From ANME-2 cluster archaeon (GTDB taxonomy: Archaea; Halobacteriota; Methanosarcinia; Methanosarcinales; Methanocomedenaceae), in the NCBI GenBank assembly GCA_022353185.1, contig JAKRWB010000401.1:1-19207 (forward strand): a DNA stretch of 19,207 nt, in the 5' to 3' direction. Positions 1 to 7,521 of this stretch are shown here, piece after piece. The notes under the pieces were generated by a model. That model had not been told where the DNA came from, did not search any database, and saw only the letters and a program-made list of their open reading frames with translations. The first letter of the stretch is position 1. Every line of letters begins with the position of its first letter. A program made the position numbers and the translations under genes.

Positions 1-419
1 GGACTCATAGTGCTAAGTAATATTATCTCATCATCAGGCAACTGGGCATAATACATCTGTAGGGTACTGCTTTGGTACAGGTCGTCAACCTGACTACTCG
101 ATAATTGTATAACAGTGGTGATTTCGTATGATAATTGTTCATGCCATGGCTGGAATGCAGTGTAATTAATATAATCCACATCAACGAACAGGGCTGATGT
201 GACATTTGGTGTTGACATTTGCAGACCATCGGTTATGGAATTGAATTTATGGAAAACCTGTTTCCCACCGACATTGAAATAATCTTCAGTTACAGTACTA
301 ATAGATTGGATGTCTCCATTATCTGAGCTGTCATCTCCAATGAAATAAATCACTGAAGAGAGCACCATGGATATTATCATAAAAGCAGCTATGACTTGGA
401 TACCAATTTTTGGATTCAT
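1..419 (-). CDS. Membrane-anchored protein of unknown function, 3' end outside the window
   Basis: An open frame runs on the minus strand from an ATG at 419-417 to the window edge without a stop, giving 139 residues of an incomplete protein. Residues about 7-28 are strongly hydrophobic (IQVIAAFMIISMVLSSVIYF) and are preceded by one lysine, so this is a signal anchor or signal peptide. The rest is polar and rich in Ser, Thr, Asn and Gln, as expected for a domain outside the membrane. An AAGGATAGG ribosome binding site lies at about 425-433, and a TTATAAGA-like TATA element lies near 461-472 on the same strand. It is divergent from trpD. I do not recognise the family. The start and the membrane segment are clear; the function is unknown. 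Confidence 0.7.
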   Translation of the reverse strand, partial: MNPKIGIQVIAAFMIISMVLSSVIYFIGDDSSDNGDIQSISTVTEDYFNVGGKQVFHKFNSITDGLQMSTPNVTSALFVDVDYINYTAFQPWHEQLSYEITTVIQLSSSQVDDLYQSSTLQMYYAQLPDDEIILLSTMS

Positions 420-483
420 TTAGGACCTATCCTTTTGTTAACGTTCTTTAATTCAAAAGCATATCTTATAACTGTTTTGATGT

Positions 484-527
484 CACAAAGTATAAATATG
501 CTGTACTCATCTATACACCAATGTACA
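484..527 (+). promoter_or_regulatory. Predicted trp operon promoter with TRP-box-like hexamers
   Basis: A TATA box (TATAAATA, 491-498) follows a purine-rich BRE-like stretch (484-490). Transcription should start near 518-522. A perfect palindromic hexamer TGTACA lies at 522-527, over the predicted start, and a one-mismatch copy TGTACT lies at 502-507, exactly 20 bases upstream. TGTACA is the consensus TRP box bound by the repressor TrpY in Methanothermobacter. A TrpY-like regulator acting here is an inference; no trpY gene is in the window. Confidence 0.55.
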
Positions 528-548
528 AAAACATACATTATATTGGTG
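516..548 (+). repeat. Inverted repeat that could sequester the trpD ribosome binding site
   Basis: CACCAAT (516-522) is the exact reverse complement of ATTGGTG (542-548), with 19 bases between. The right arm contains the first part of the trpD ribosome binding site GGTGAT (545-550). If the mRNA starts at or before about 516-518, the leader could fold and hide that site. The TATA spacing places the start close to this limit, so the fold may be complete, partial or absent. Confidence 0.4.
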
Positions 549-555
549 ATGTAAT

Positions 556-1584
556 ATGCAGGAATTTATCCAGAAAATAACATCAGGACACGACCTGTCA
601 TCAGACGAAGCCGAATCTGCCATTGGCAGTATCTTTGCAGATGCTACTGATGCCCAGATAGGTGCATTCCTGATAGCACTCAAGATGAAAGGAGAATCGT
701 CCCAGGAGATAGCCGGACTGGCCAGGGGCATGAAAAAGGCAGCCAATACCATAAACCCAAAGGTTAGCGGCACGCTGGTGGATACGTGTGGTACTGGCGG
801 GGATTCGTCCCATACCATCAATGTGAGCACAGCCTCAGCTATCGTAACCTCTGCTGCCGGAGTGCCTGTGGCCAAGCACGGAAACTATTCCATTACTTCT
901 AAGTCAGGAAGTGCGGACGTATTAAAAGAGCTGGGTGTCAGCATCGACCTGCCTCCTGAAAAAGTTGAACAGTCCATTGAACAGGTAGGGATAGGGTTCA
1001 TGCTCGCCCCCGTGTTCCACCCATCCATGAAACGAGTAGGAGGACCCAGAAAAGAATTGGGTGTGCGTACTGTGTTCAATATCCTGGGACCGCTGACAAA
1101 CCCGGCAAATGCCAAAGCCCAGGTGATAGGGGTATTTGATGAGTCCCTTTGTATTACCATGGCAAATGTACTCAACCTGCTGGGAACAAAACGTGCATTT
1201 GTGGTACACGGCAGCGGCCTTGATGAGATATCCAACCTTGGACAGACAACAGTGGCTGAACTGAATGGTGGGAATGTGGAGTCCTATTCGCTAACTCCCG
1301 AAGAACTGGGAATCAACAGGGCAGCAATGCCTGATATCAGGGGCGGGACACCACAGGAGAATGCAGCTGATATTGTGAAAATATTGAAAGGAGAAAAAGG
1401 GGCTAAACGTGATATTGTTGTCATGAACTCTGCCGCTGCGCTGGTAGTGGGTGAGAAAGCATCTGACCTGAAAGACGGTGTAGAACTGGCACAGCAGACC
1501 ATAGACAATGGTACTGCACTTGAAAAGCTCAAGAATTTCGTAAAAACTGCCGGTGTGCCGGACCAGTTGAATAAATATCTGTGA
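556..1584 (+). CDS. trpD: Anthranilate phosphoribosyltransferase
   Basis: This 342-residue protein transfers phosphoribose from PRPP to anthranilate, the second step of tryptophan synthesis, in the cytoplasm. The PRPP-binding glycine-rich motif CGTGGDSSHTINVSTA starts at about residue 78. The anthranilate/PRPP segment KHGNYSITSKSGSADVLKELG starts near 117, and GGPRKELGVRTVFNILGPLTNPA follows; both are hallmarks of the family. The length is normal. The ATG at 556 has a good GGTGAT ribosome binding site at 545-550 with a 5-base spacing. It is the first gene of a trpD-F-E-G operon; trpF begins 6 bases after its stop. TrpY-like control and a leader hairpin are suggested by the upstream DNA. Identification is firm. 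Confidence 0.97.
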   Translation: MQEFIQKITSGHDLSSDEAESAIGSIFADATDAQIGAFLIALKMKGESSQEIAGLARGMKKAANTINPKVSGTLVDTCGTGGDSSHTINVSTASAIVTSAAGVPVAKHGNYSITSKSGSADVLKELGVSIDLPPEKVEQSIEQVGIGFMLAPVFHPSMKRVGGPRKELGVRTVFNILGPLTNPANAKAQVIGVFDESLCITMANVLNLLGTKRAFVVHGSGLDEISNLGQTTVAELNGGNVESYSLTPEELGINRAAMPDIRGGTPQENAADIVKILKGEKGAKRDIVVMNSAAALVVGEKASDLKDGVELAQQTIDNGTALEKLKNFVKTAGVPDQLNKYL

Positions 1585-1590
1585 AAAATT

Positions 1591-2286
1591 ATGCGAAAAT
1601 CAGCAGGCAGCCAGATGTTAAAAACCAGTATCCCGAGGGTTAAGATATGTGGTATGAAGGACCGGATTTCAGTCCAGATGGCAGTACGCTACGGTGCAGA
1701 TGCCGTGGGATTCATTACCGAAGTTCCGGTAGATACTCCCCGCAACATTGACCGGGAAACTGCCAGGGACCTTGTTGCCAGTACACCCCCATTTGTCACA
1801 TCAGTAATGGTATGTATGCCTGATAACCTCGAACAAGCAATGGAATTAATAGAATATGTACGACCCGATGCGGTTCAAATCCACAATTCCATGGCTGTTG
1901 AGGAATTGAATAAAATCAAAGAAGCCAGTCGCGTGAAACTTATCAAAACCGTACATATTGACCAGGATACTGACATTGGAAATACACTTGCATACATATC
2001 AGAACTGGAATACACTGTCGATGCCATACTTCTGGATACGAAAGTTGATGGCAAAACAGGGGGCACGGGCGCTGTTCATGACTGGACCATAAGCCAGGCC
2101 ATAACTGCAGGCTCACCTCTGCCTGTTATATTGGCAGGCGGCCTGAAACCAGACAATGTGGCCGAAGCTGTCAGGAAAGTCGGACCTTATGCCGTGGATA
2201 CGGCATCTGGTGTTGAGACCGATGGCAATAAAGACGAATACAAGGTACAGACATTCATCAAACATGTACGTGGAGCATTATTATGA
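1591..2286 (+). CDS. trpF: Phosphoribosylanthranilate isomerase
   Basis: This TIM-barrel enzyme isomerises N-(5'-phosphoribosyl)anthranilate to CdRP, the third step of tryptophan synthesis. The catalytic cysteine is in VKICGMK (Cys20 with the start used here) and the general acid is Asp149 in LLDTKVDGKTGGTG. The phosphate-binding end PVILAGGLKPDNV and VDTASGVET are present. The chain is 231 residues. Methionine 9 (ATG at 1615) is a possible alternative start, since family members often begin a few residues before VKICG and neither ATG has a strong ribosome binding site. The stop overlaps the trpE start (ATGA at 2283-2286), so translation of the two is probably coupled. Confidence 0.95.
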   Translation: MRKSAGSQMLKTSIPRVKICGMKDRISVQMAVRYGADAVGFITEVPVDTPRNIDRETARDLVASTPPFVTSVMVCMPDNLEQAMELIEYVRPDAVQIHNSMAVEELNKIKEASRVKLIKTVHIDQDTDIGNTLAYISELEYTVDAILLDTKVDGKTGGTGAVHDWTISQAITAGSPLPVILAGGLKPDNVAEAVRKVGPYAVDTASGVETDGNKDEYKVQTFIKHVRGALL

Positions 2287-3875
2287 ATGATATTCAGCTT
2301 GATCTGACCCAAACCGAGTTCTGCGACCTGGCAGCAGGGAGCAGACCCGCCATAATCCAGATGAGCGCTAAGACTGGCGCACGATGTACTCCTTTTGAAC
2401 TTTATCATGCTTTAAGGGAGAACAACAGCGAAACTTGCAAGTATTCCTATTTGCTGGAGTCGGTGGAGAAGGAACAGCGTCATGCACGTTTTTCATTTGT
2501 GGGAGCTGATCCGGATGCTGTGGTTACGGTAAAAGACAGGATGGTAACACTGGAATACCCGGACCTCACACCTCTGATAAAGCATATTTCAAATAACCTG
2601 AACAGTGTTTGTGAGGTCAGGGAAGACGGGATACAAAAAAATCGTTTGACTGGAGAAATTAAACAGGGTTTTGATACCCTTGATGCTGTAAGGGCAGCTT
2701 TCCCTGCCAACGGTACCGTGCTTTTGAACAATACCACTTTTGACAGGCAAACTTTCCTCGGAGGTGCCATCGGATTCAATTCCTATGACCTGATACATGA
2801 CTGCTGGATGGATAAAGCATCGGCCCATACATCAGAATTCCCTGATGCCCAGTTCGCACTGGTGAGCAGGACAGTGGTGTTCGATCACCTGACCGATACC
2901 ATCCATGTGGTTATGACGCCGTTTATTGGTGAGGAAGAAGATGCTGCATCTGTTTATGCACAGGCAAAGGACGATGCCATAAAACTGTTACATATCATTG
3001 AAGAAGCAAAACATGTTGTATTTACCCCTGTCTCGCAAACCTCCCTGATTGGAGATATGGTTTGTAATATAGACCAGCAGCAATACGAAGATGCTGTAAA
3101 GCGTGCACGACAGCATATCATTGATGGGGATATATTCCAGGTTGTACCATCACGCCGATATGAGTTGGACATCAAGCAGACACCCATGGAAGTCTATTAT
3201 AAATTGAGGGAAGTGAACCCCAGTCCATACATGTATCTGTTCGAGTTCGATGATACAGGAATTATAGGCGCCAGTCCGGAAACGTTGCTGACCGTCCATA
3301 GTAGGAAAGTAATAACAAATCCCATTGCAGGTACCTGTCCCCGCGGAGCCACACCCGAGGAGGATGAGCAGCTTGCACTTGAGATGCTGAGTGATGAGAA
3401 AGAGCGTGCTGAACACGTAATGCTGGTAGACCTTGGACGGAATGACGTAAGAATGGTGAGTAAACCCGGCACGGTAAATGTGGAAGACTTTATGAGTGTA
3501 ATTAAATATTCACATTTGCAGCACATAGAAAGTACAGTAACCGGACAAATGCGGGATGAATGTGACCAGTTCGATGCAACCCGTGCTATTTTCCCTGCCG
3601 GTACCCTGTCCGGGGCGCCCAAGATCAGGGCTATGGAGATAATCGATGAACTGGAAACCTCTGCCAGAGGCCCCTACGGCGGCGGTGTGGGTTATTATTC
3701 CCTGAACGGAGATGCGGACTTTGCCATCGTTATCCGTACTGTCGTAATGAAGGGCGGGAAAGCATATATCCAGGCGGGTGCCGGTATTGTGGCTGATTCT
3801 GACCCTACTTATGAGTTTAACGAGACCGAGCGGAAAATGGCTGCTATGATAAAGGCACTGGGAAGTGGCATATGA
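2283..3875 (+). CDS. trpE: Anthranilate synthase component I
   Basis: This 530-residue chorismate-utilising subunit makes anthranilate from chorismate using ammonia delivered by TrpG. The N-terminal half carries the tryptophan feedback element LLES at residues 57-60, followed by RFSFVGADP, so end-product inhibition is likely. The C-terminal half carries the catalytic motifs NPIAGTCPRG, DLGRNDVRMVS, FPAGTLSGAPKIRAMEIIDE and GPYGGGVGYY, and ends with AGAGIVADSDPTYEFNET. The length is typical for an unfused TrpE. It overlaps trpF and trpG by 4 bases each (ATGA), which is consistent with translational coupling and a balanced supply of the two synthase subunits. Confidence 0.97.
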   Translation: MNDIQLDLTQTEFCDLAAGSRPAIIQMSAKTGARCTPFELYHALRENNSETCKYSYLLESVEKEQRHARFSFVGADPDAVVTVKDRMVTLEYPDLTPLIKHISNNLNSVCEVREDGIQKNRLTGEIKQGFDTLDAVRAAFPANGTVLLNNTTFDRQTFLGGAIGFNSYDLIHDCWMDKASAHTSEFPDAQFALVSRTVVFDHLTDTIHVVMTPFIGEEEDAASVYAQAKDDAIKLLHIIEEAKHVVFTPVSQTSLIGDMVCNIDQQQYEDAVKRARQHIIDGDIFQVVPSRRYELDIKQTPMEVYYKLREVNPSPYMYLFEFDDTGIIGASPETLLTVHSRKVITNPIAGTCPRGATPEEDEQLALEMLSDEKERAEHVMLVDLGRNDVRMVSKPGTVNVEDFMSVIKYSHLQHIESTVTGQMRDECDQFDATRAIFPAGTLSGAPKIRAMEIIDELETSARGPYGGGVGYYSLNGDADFAIVIRTVVMKGGKAYIQAGAGIVADSDPTYEFNETERKMAAMIKALGSGI

Positions 3876-4462
3876 AGGTACTTTTCGTGAACAATAAGGA
3901 TTCCTTTGTGTGGAATCTGGTGGACTATGTATCGGTTTTTGAACCTGATACCCTGGTGGTGCCGAATACCATAAGCCTGGCCGAGGTCAGCCGGATCGAC
4001 CCGGATGCCATAGTGATATCACCGGGCCCGGGCAATCCCCACAATTCTACTGATGTCGGTAACTGCATTGAGATTATCAGGACATTCGGGCCCCATACAC
4101 CTGTACTGGGTGTATGCCTGGGTCACCAGGCCATTGCAGTTGCCTATGGTGCCAGGGTGATACATTCGCCGAGCGGTCCGGTGCACGGTAAAACTTCTGA
4201 GATAACCCACTGCCAGAGCGGTTTATATGCGGGCTTGCCCCCTACAATCGTGGGGGGACGGTATCATTCCCTGGTGGTGGATGAGAAGAGCCTGCCGGAT
4301 GTGCTGGAGGTTACTGCCAGGACCGGGGATGGTATTATCATGGGGCTGCGGCACAGGGAGTATCCTGTGGAAGGAATGCAGTTCCATCCCGAGTCTGTAT
4401 TGACAGAGGTAGGGATGAAGATTATTGAGAACTTTTTGGGAATGGCCCGCGGGAATAGTTAA
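3872..4462 (+). CDS. trpG: Anthranilate synthase component II (glutamine amidotransferase)
   Basis: This 196-residue class I glutamine amidotransferase hydrolyses glutamine and channels ammonia to TrpE. The N-terminal NKDSFVWNLVDYV and the oxyanion segment ISPGPGNPHNS are present. The catalytic triad is Cys82 in VLGVCLGHQAIA, and His172 and Glu174 in GMQFHPESV. The length is that of a stand-alone TrpG. Its start overlaps the trpE stop. The next gene starts about 24 bases after its stop, with no visible terminator between, so transcription may continue into it. No trpC, trpB or trpA is found in this window. Confidence 0.96.
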   Translation: MKVLFVNNKDSFVWNLVDYVSVFEPDTLVVPNTISLAEVSRIDPDAIVISPGPGNPHNSTDVGNCIEIIRTFGPHTPVLGVCLGHQAIAVAYGARVIHSPSGPVHGKTSEITHCQSGLYAGLPPTIVGGRYHSLVVDEKSLPDVLEVTARTGDGIIMGLRHREYPVEGMQFHPESVLTEVGMKIIENFLGMARGNS

Positions 4463-4486
4463 TGTCTTTACTGGTTGAATGCTGAT

Positions 4487-6595
4487 ATGACAATATTTGA
4501 AGGAACCAGACCGCTCAATAGAAAACCTAATCGGCTGATCTCACAAAAGAGTCCATACCTGCTCCAGCATGCATATAATCCAGTGGATTGGTACTCATGG
4601 GAGCCGGAAGCTTTTGACAAAGCAAAACGTGAAGATAAGCTCATCTTTCTGTCAATAGGCTATTCGACATGCCACTGGTGCCATGTGATGGAGCAGGAAT
4701 CGTTTGAAGATGAAGAGGTGGCAAAGTTAATGAATGAGGTCTTTGTCTCCATAAAAGTCGATAGGGAGGAGAGACCTGATATAGACAGTTTTTATATGGC
4801 AGTGTGTACTGCAATGACCGGAAGTGGTGGCTGGCCACTTAATATAATTATATCACCAGATAAAAAACCAATTTTTGCAGTAACTTACATTCCTAAAAAA
4901 AGTATTTACCAAAGAGTAGGAATGATGGAGTTGATTCCCCAGATTAAGGACCTGTGGGAGAAGCAAAGAAATGACTTTGACAGTCTGGGTGATAAGATTA
5001 TTTCATCACTCAGGGAAGTATCTATGAAGGGAGATGAGCTAAATGAAGGGACCTTACATGACACTTATGAGCAGCTATTTGGATTATTTGATGAAAAAAA
5101 CGGGGGTTTTGGTAATGCACCCAAGTTCCCATCACCGCATAATTTGAACTTCCTGCTTCGGTACTGGAAGCGGACCGGGGATAATATGGCGCTTCACATG
5201 GTTGTAAATACTCTTATCGCTATGGGCAGGGGAGGTATCTATGACCATATTGGCTTTGGCTTTCACCGCTATTCTACTGATTCAAGATGGCTTGTACCGC
5301 ATTTTGAAAAAATGCTCTACGACCAGGCATTGCTGGCAATAGCTTACATAGAGGGGTATCAGGCTACCGGCAGGCAGGAATTTGAAAACACAGTGAAAGA
5401 GGTTTTCGCCTATGTTCTACGGGATATGACTGACCTAAATGGAGGTTTTTATTCTGCTCAAGATGCAGATAGCGAAGGTGTGGAGGGGAAATTCTATGTG
5501 TGGACCCTTGAGGAGGTCCAGGGTGTACTTGGAGAAAATGCAGACCTGGCGATAAAGATTTTCAATATTGCCAATGATGGCAATTTCAGGGATGAAGTAT
5601 CTGGAAAAAGTATAGGGGAGAATATACCTTACCTGATAAAATCCATTCCTGAACTGGCTTTGGAGCTTGGGATGCAGGAAGATGAGTTCAAACAACACCT
5701 TGAATCTGCCCGTCATAAACTGTTCACTGCCCGTGAAAAACGTATCCCTCCAGGTAAAGATGACAAGATATTGACAGACTGGAACGGATTGATGATAGCT
5801 GCGCTGGCAAAGGGTGCCAGGGTTTTTGGTGAACCAGAATATGAATTAGCTGCAATAAAGGCAGCAGATTTTATACTGACTAAAATGCGCAGACAGGAGG
5901 AGGGTCTTTATCACCGCTATCGGGATGGTGAATCAGCAGTGCCTGCTTTTCTGGATGATTATGCTTTTTTTGTGTGGGGATTGCTTGAACTTTATGAGAC
6001 CACTTTTAAAGTGTCATACTTGAAAATCGCTCTTGAACTCACTGAAATCCAACTTAAACACTTCTGGGATGAAGACAATGGCGGTTTTTTCTTCACTTCA
6101 GATGAGGACACAGAGATGCTTTTCCGGAAAAAGGAGTTCTATGACGGCGCAGTTCCTGCCGGCAATTCCATTGCCATGCAGAACTTATTACGTCTTGGCA
6201 GAATGACAGGTAATTCCGAGTTTGAAAAAAAAGCAATGGAAACCGGACTGGCTTTTTCCGGGAAAGTCTCACGTTCACCTGCGGGATATACCATGCTCAT
6301 GCAGGCGCTGGACTTTGCAATTGGGCCTTCCAGTGAAGTAGTTATTGCCGGCAATCCAAACAAAGGGGATACAAAGGTAATGTTGGAAGTCCTAAGACAT
6401 GCATTCATACCAAATAAGGTTGTTATTTTCCACCCTACTGATGAGGAATCGCCTGAGATTGCTGATATTGCCGGATTTGTAGGTGACCTGAAAAGTATCG
6501 ACGGCAAAGCAACAGCTTATGTTTGTCAGAACTACGCCTGCAAGCTCCCGACTAATGATAAGGAGAAAATGCTGGGGTTGTTAAAGTTAAGTTAA
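4487..6595 (+). CDS. DUF255 thioredoxin-domain protein (YyaL/SPATA20 family)
   Basis: This 702-residue protein has an N-terminal thioredoxin-like domain with NRLISQKSPYLLQHAYNPVDW and a CHWC motif (Cys62 and Cys65), and SGGWPLNIIISPD downstream. A long (alpha/alpha) glycosidase-like region follows, marked by GGFGNAPKFPSPHNL, GGIYDHIGFGFHRYS and HFEKMLYDQA. This layout is that of the bacterial YyaL / mammalian SPATA20 family, for which no reaction is firmly assigned. I chose the ATG at 4487 because GGTTGA (4473-4478) lies 8 bases upstream; an in-frame TTG at 4475 would add four residues. It follows trpG by 24 bases and may be read from the trp promoter, though a role in tryptophan synthesis is not implied by the family. 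Hairpins follow its stop. Confidence 0.9.
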   Translation: MTIFEGTRPLNRKPNRLISQKSPYLLQHAYNPVDWYSWEPEAFDKAKREDKLIFLSIGYSTCHWCHVMEQESFEDEEVAKLMNEVFVSIKVDREERPDIDSFYMAVCTAMTGSGGWPLNIIISPDKKPIFAVTYIPKKSIYQRVGMMELIPQIKDLWEKQRNDFDSLGDKIISSLREVSMKGDELNEGTLHDTYEQLFGLFDEKNGGFGNAPKFPSPHNLNFLLRYWKRTGDNMALHMVVNTLIAMGRGGIYDHIGFGFHRYSTDSRWLVPHFEKMLYDQALLAIAYIEGYQATGRQEFENTVKEVFAYVLRDMTDLNGGFYSAQDADSEGVEGKFYVWTLEEVQGVLGENADLAIKIFNIANDGNFRDEVSGKSIGENIPYLIKSIPELALELGMQEDEFKQHLESARHKLFTAREKRIPPGKDDKILTDWNGLMIAALAKGARVFGEPEYELAAIKAADFILTKMRRQEEGLYHRYRDGESAVPAFLDDYAFFVWGLLELYETTFKVSYLKIALELTEIQLKHFWDEDNGGFFFTSDEDTEMLFRKKEFYDGAVPAGNSIAMQNLLRLGRMTGNSEFEKKAMETGLAFSGKVSRSPAGYTMLMQALDFAIGPSSEVVIAGNPNKGDTKVMLEVLRHAFIPNKVVIFHPTDEESPEIADIAGFVGDLKSIDGKATAYVCQNYACKLPTNDKEKMLGLLKLS

Positions 6596-6658
6596 ATGCT
6601 TATAGCTTTAAATTGCAATAAACATGAAAATCTCCCTTTTGATTGGATTAACTTGAAA

Positions 6659-6748
6659 CCTTGGACTTTGTCCAGGGGGTCCGACAGAGTCGGACAAACA
6701 TAAAGTCATACCTTACATACCTCAAAAAGAGGGGGGTAGAGTCTACCC
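6659..6748. terminator. Three-hairpin region between convergent genes, probable bidirectional terminator
   Basis: Three inverted repeats fill the gap between the convergent DUF255 and cyclophilin genes. The first is CCTTGGAC / GTCCAGGG with loop TTT (6659-6677, one wobble pair). The second is GTCCGAC / GTCGGAC with loop AGA (6679-6695). The third is GGGTAG / CTACCC with loop AGT (6734-6748). TTTGTCC (6667-6673) and GGACAAA (6692-6698) can also pair, so the first two hairpins compete with a longer one. A termination role is inferred from position. Confidence 0.55.
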
Positions 6749-6787
6749 GACCAGAATTAAAGAAAAATAACTTGAAAAAATCCCTAC

Positions 6788-7207
6788 TCAGACCACTGTG
6801 ACCTTCTTCATCACATCGCCCTGCTTCATCTTATTCACTACATCCATACCTTCAATGACCTGTCCGAACACGGTATGTACACCGTCAAGATGAGGCTGGG
6901 GAGAATGTGTAATAAAGAACTGGCTGCCGCCTGTATCTTTTCCGGCGTGTGCCATGGACAGTGTGCCTTTCTGGTGTTTTCGTGGGTTTATCTCGCACTT
7001 GATCTTATAACCGGGCCCACCAGTGCCGTTACCTAAGGGGCAGCCGCCCTGGATCATGAAATTTGGAATGATCCTGTGAAATTTGAGTCCGTTGTAGAAT
7101 CCATCATTAATTAGTTTCTCAAAATTCGCAACAGTATTCGGTGCGTCCGTTTCAAACAGTTCCAGGACGATATTGCCCTTATCGGTTTCAATGATTGCCT
7201 TTTTCAT
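6788..7207 (-). CDS. Cyclophilin-type peptidyl-prolyl cis-trans isomerase
   Basis: This 139-residue protein is a compact, cytoplasmic single-domain cyclophilin that catalyses cis-trans isomerisation of Xaa-Pro bonds during folding. The active-site signature is clear: FHRIIPNFMIQGG (catalytic Arg45, with Phe50 and Gln53), GTGGPG, GSQFFIT (residues 94-100) and HLDGVHTVFG (106-115). There is no signal peptide or extra domain. The ATG at 7207 has a GAGGTTA ribosome binding site at about 7214-7220. It is a single gene, convergent with the DUF255 gene and divergent from the tRNA-Gly gene. Identification is firm; its substrates are unknown. Confidence 0.95.
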   Translation of the reverse strand: MKKAIIETDKGNIVLELFETDAPNTVANFEKLINDGFYNGLKFHRIIPNFMIQGGCPLGNGTGGPGYKIKCEINPRKHQKGTLSMAHAGKDTGGSQFFITHSPQPHLDGVHTVFGQVIEGMDVVNKMKQGDVMKKVTVV

Positions 7208-7310
7208 GATAGTTAACCTCAGTAACGTGTCTAATGGTCATTGTTGGTTTAATAGTTTATGTTCAATGGGCGCGGACTGTTGGAAGCTATAGGCGTGGAT
7301 GATGCAATCC

Positions 7311-7330
7311 AAAAATCTATATACTATATT
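7311..7330 (+). promoter_or_regulatory. Likely TATA promoter of tRNA-Gly
   Basis: An AT-only core TCTATATA (7316-7323) is flanked by AAAA and by a second ACTATATT. It lies about 40 bases before the first base of the mature tRNA, which leaves room for a short 5' leader removed by RNase P. Assigned from composition and position only. Confidence 0.5.
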
Positions 7331-7361
7331 CCCATATGGAAGTTTCACATTATTCCACAGT

Positions 7362-7436
7362 GCGCCGATAGTGTAGTGGCTATCACCGTGGCTTGCCAAG
7401 CCATGAACTCGGGTTCGAATCCCGATCGGCGCACCA
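7362..7436 (+). tRNA. tRNA-Gly (anticodon GCC)
   Basis: A full cloverleaf is visible. The acceptor arm GCGCCGA (7362-7368) pairs perfectly with TCGGCGC (7426-7432), followed by discriminator A7433 and an encoded CCA (7434-7436). The anticodon stem GTGGC/GCCAT encloses the loop TTGCCAA, so the anticodon is GCC (7395-7397), reading glycine codons GGC and GGU. The T arm TCGGG-TTCGAAT-CCCGA is perfect. No intron is seen. A T-rich stretch (CTACTTTT) just downstream may end transcription. Confidence 0.97.
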
Positions 7437-7521
7437 ATCTACTTTTCAGGCATCCGTTAACTGCTTTTCACTTATCACAACGTAAACCTTATAGAACATT
7501 GAAATAGTAACTACTGTTTGT

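Noticed and set aside
507..875. 122-codon minus-strand open frame over the trpD start
   Set aside because: It covers the trp promoter and the conserved trpD N-terminus; no ribosome site or family features.
7259..7507. 82-codon plus-strand open frame
   Set aside because: It runs straight through the tRNA-Gly gene, has no ribosome binding site and its product has no recognisable features.
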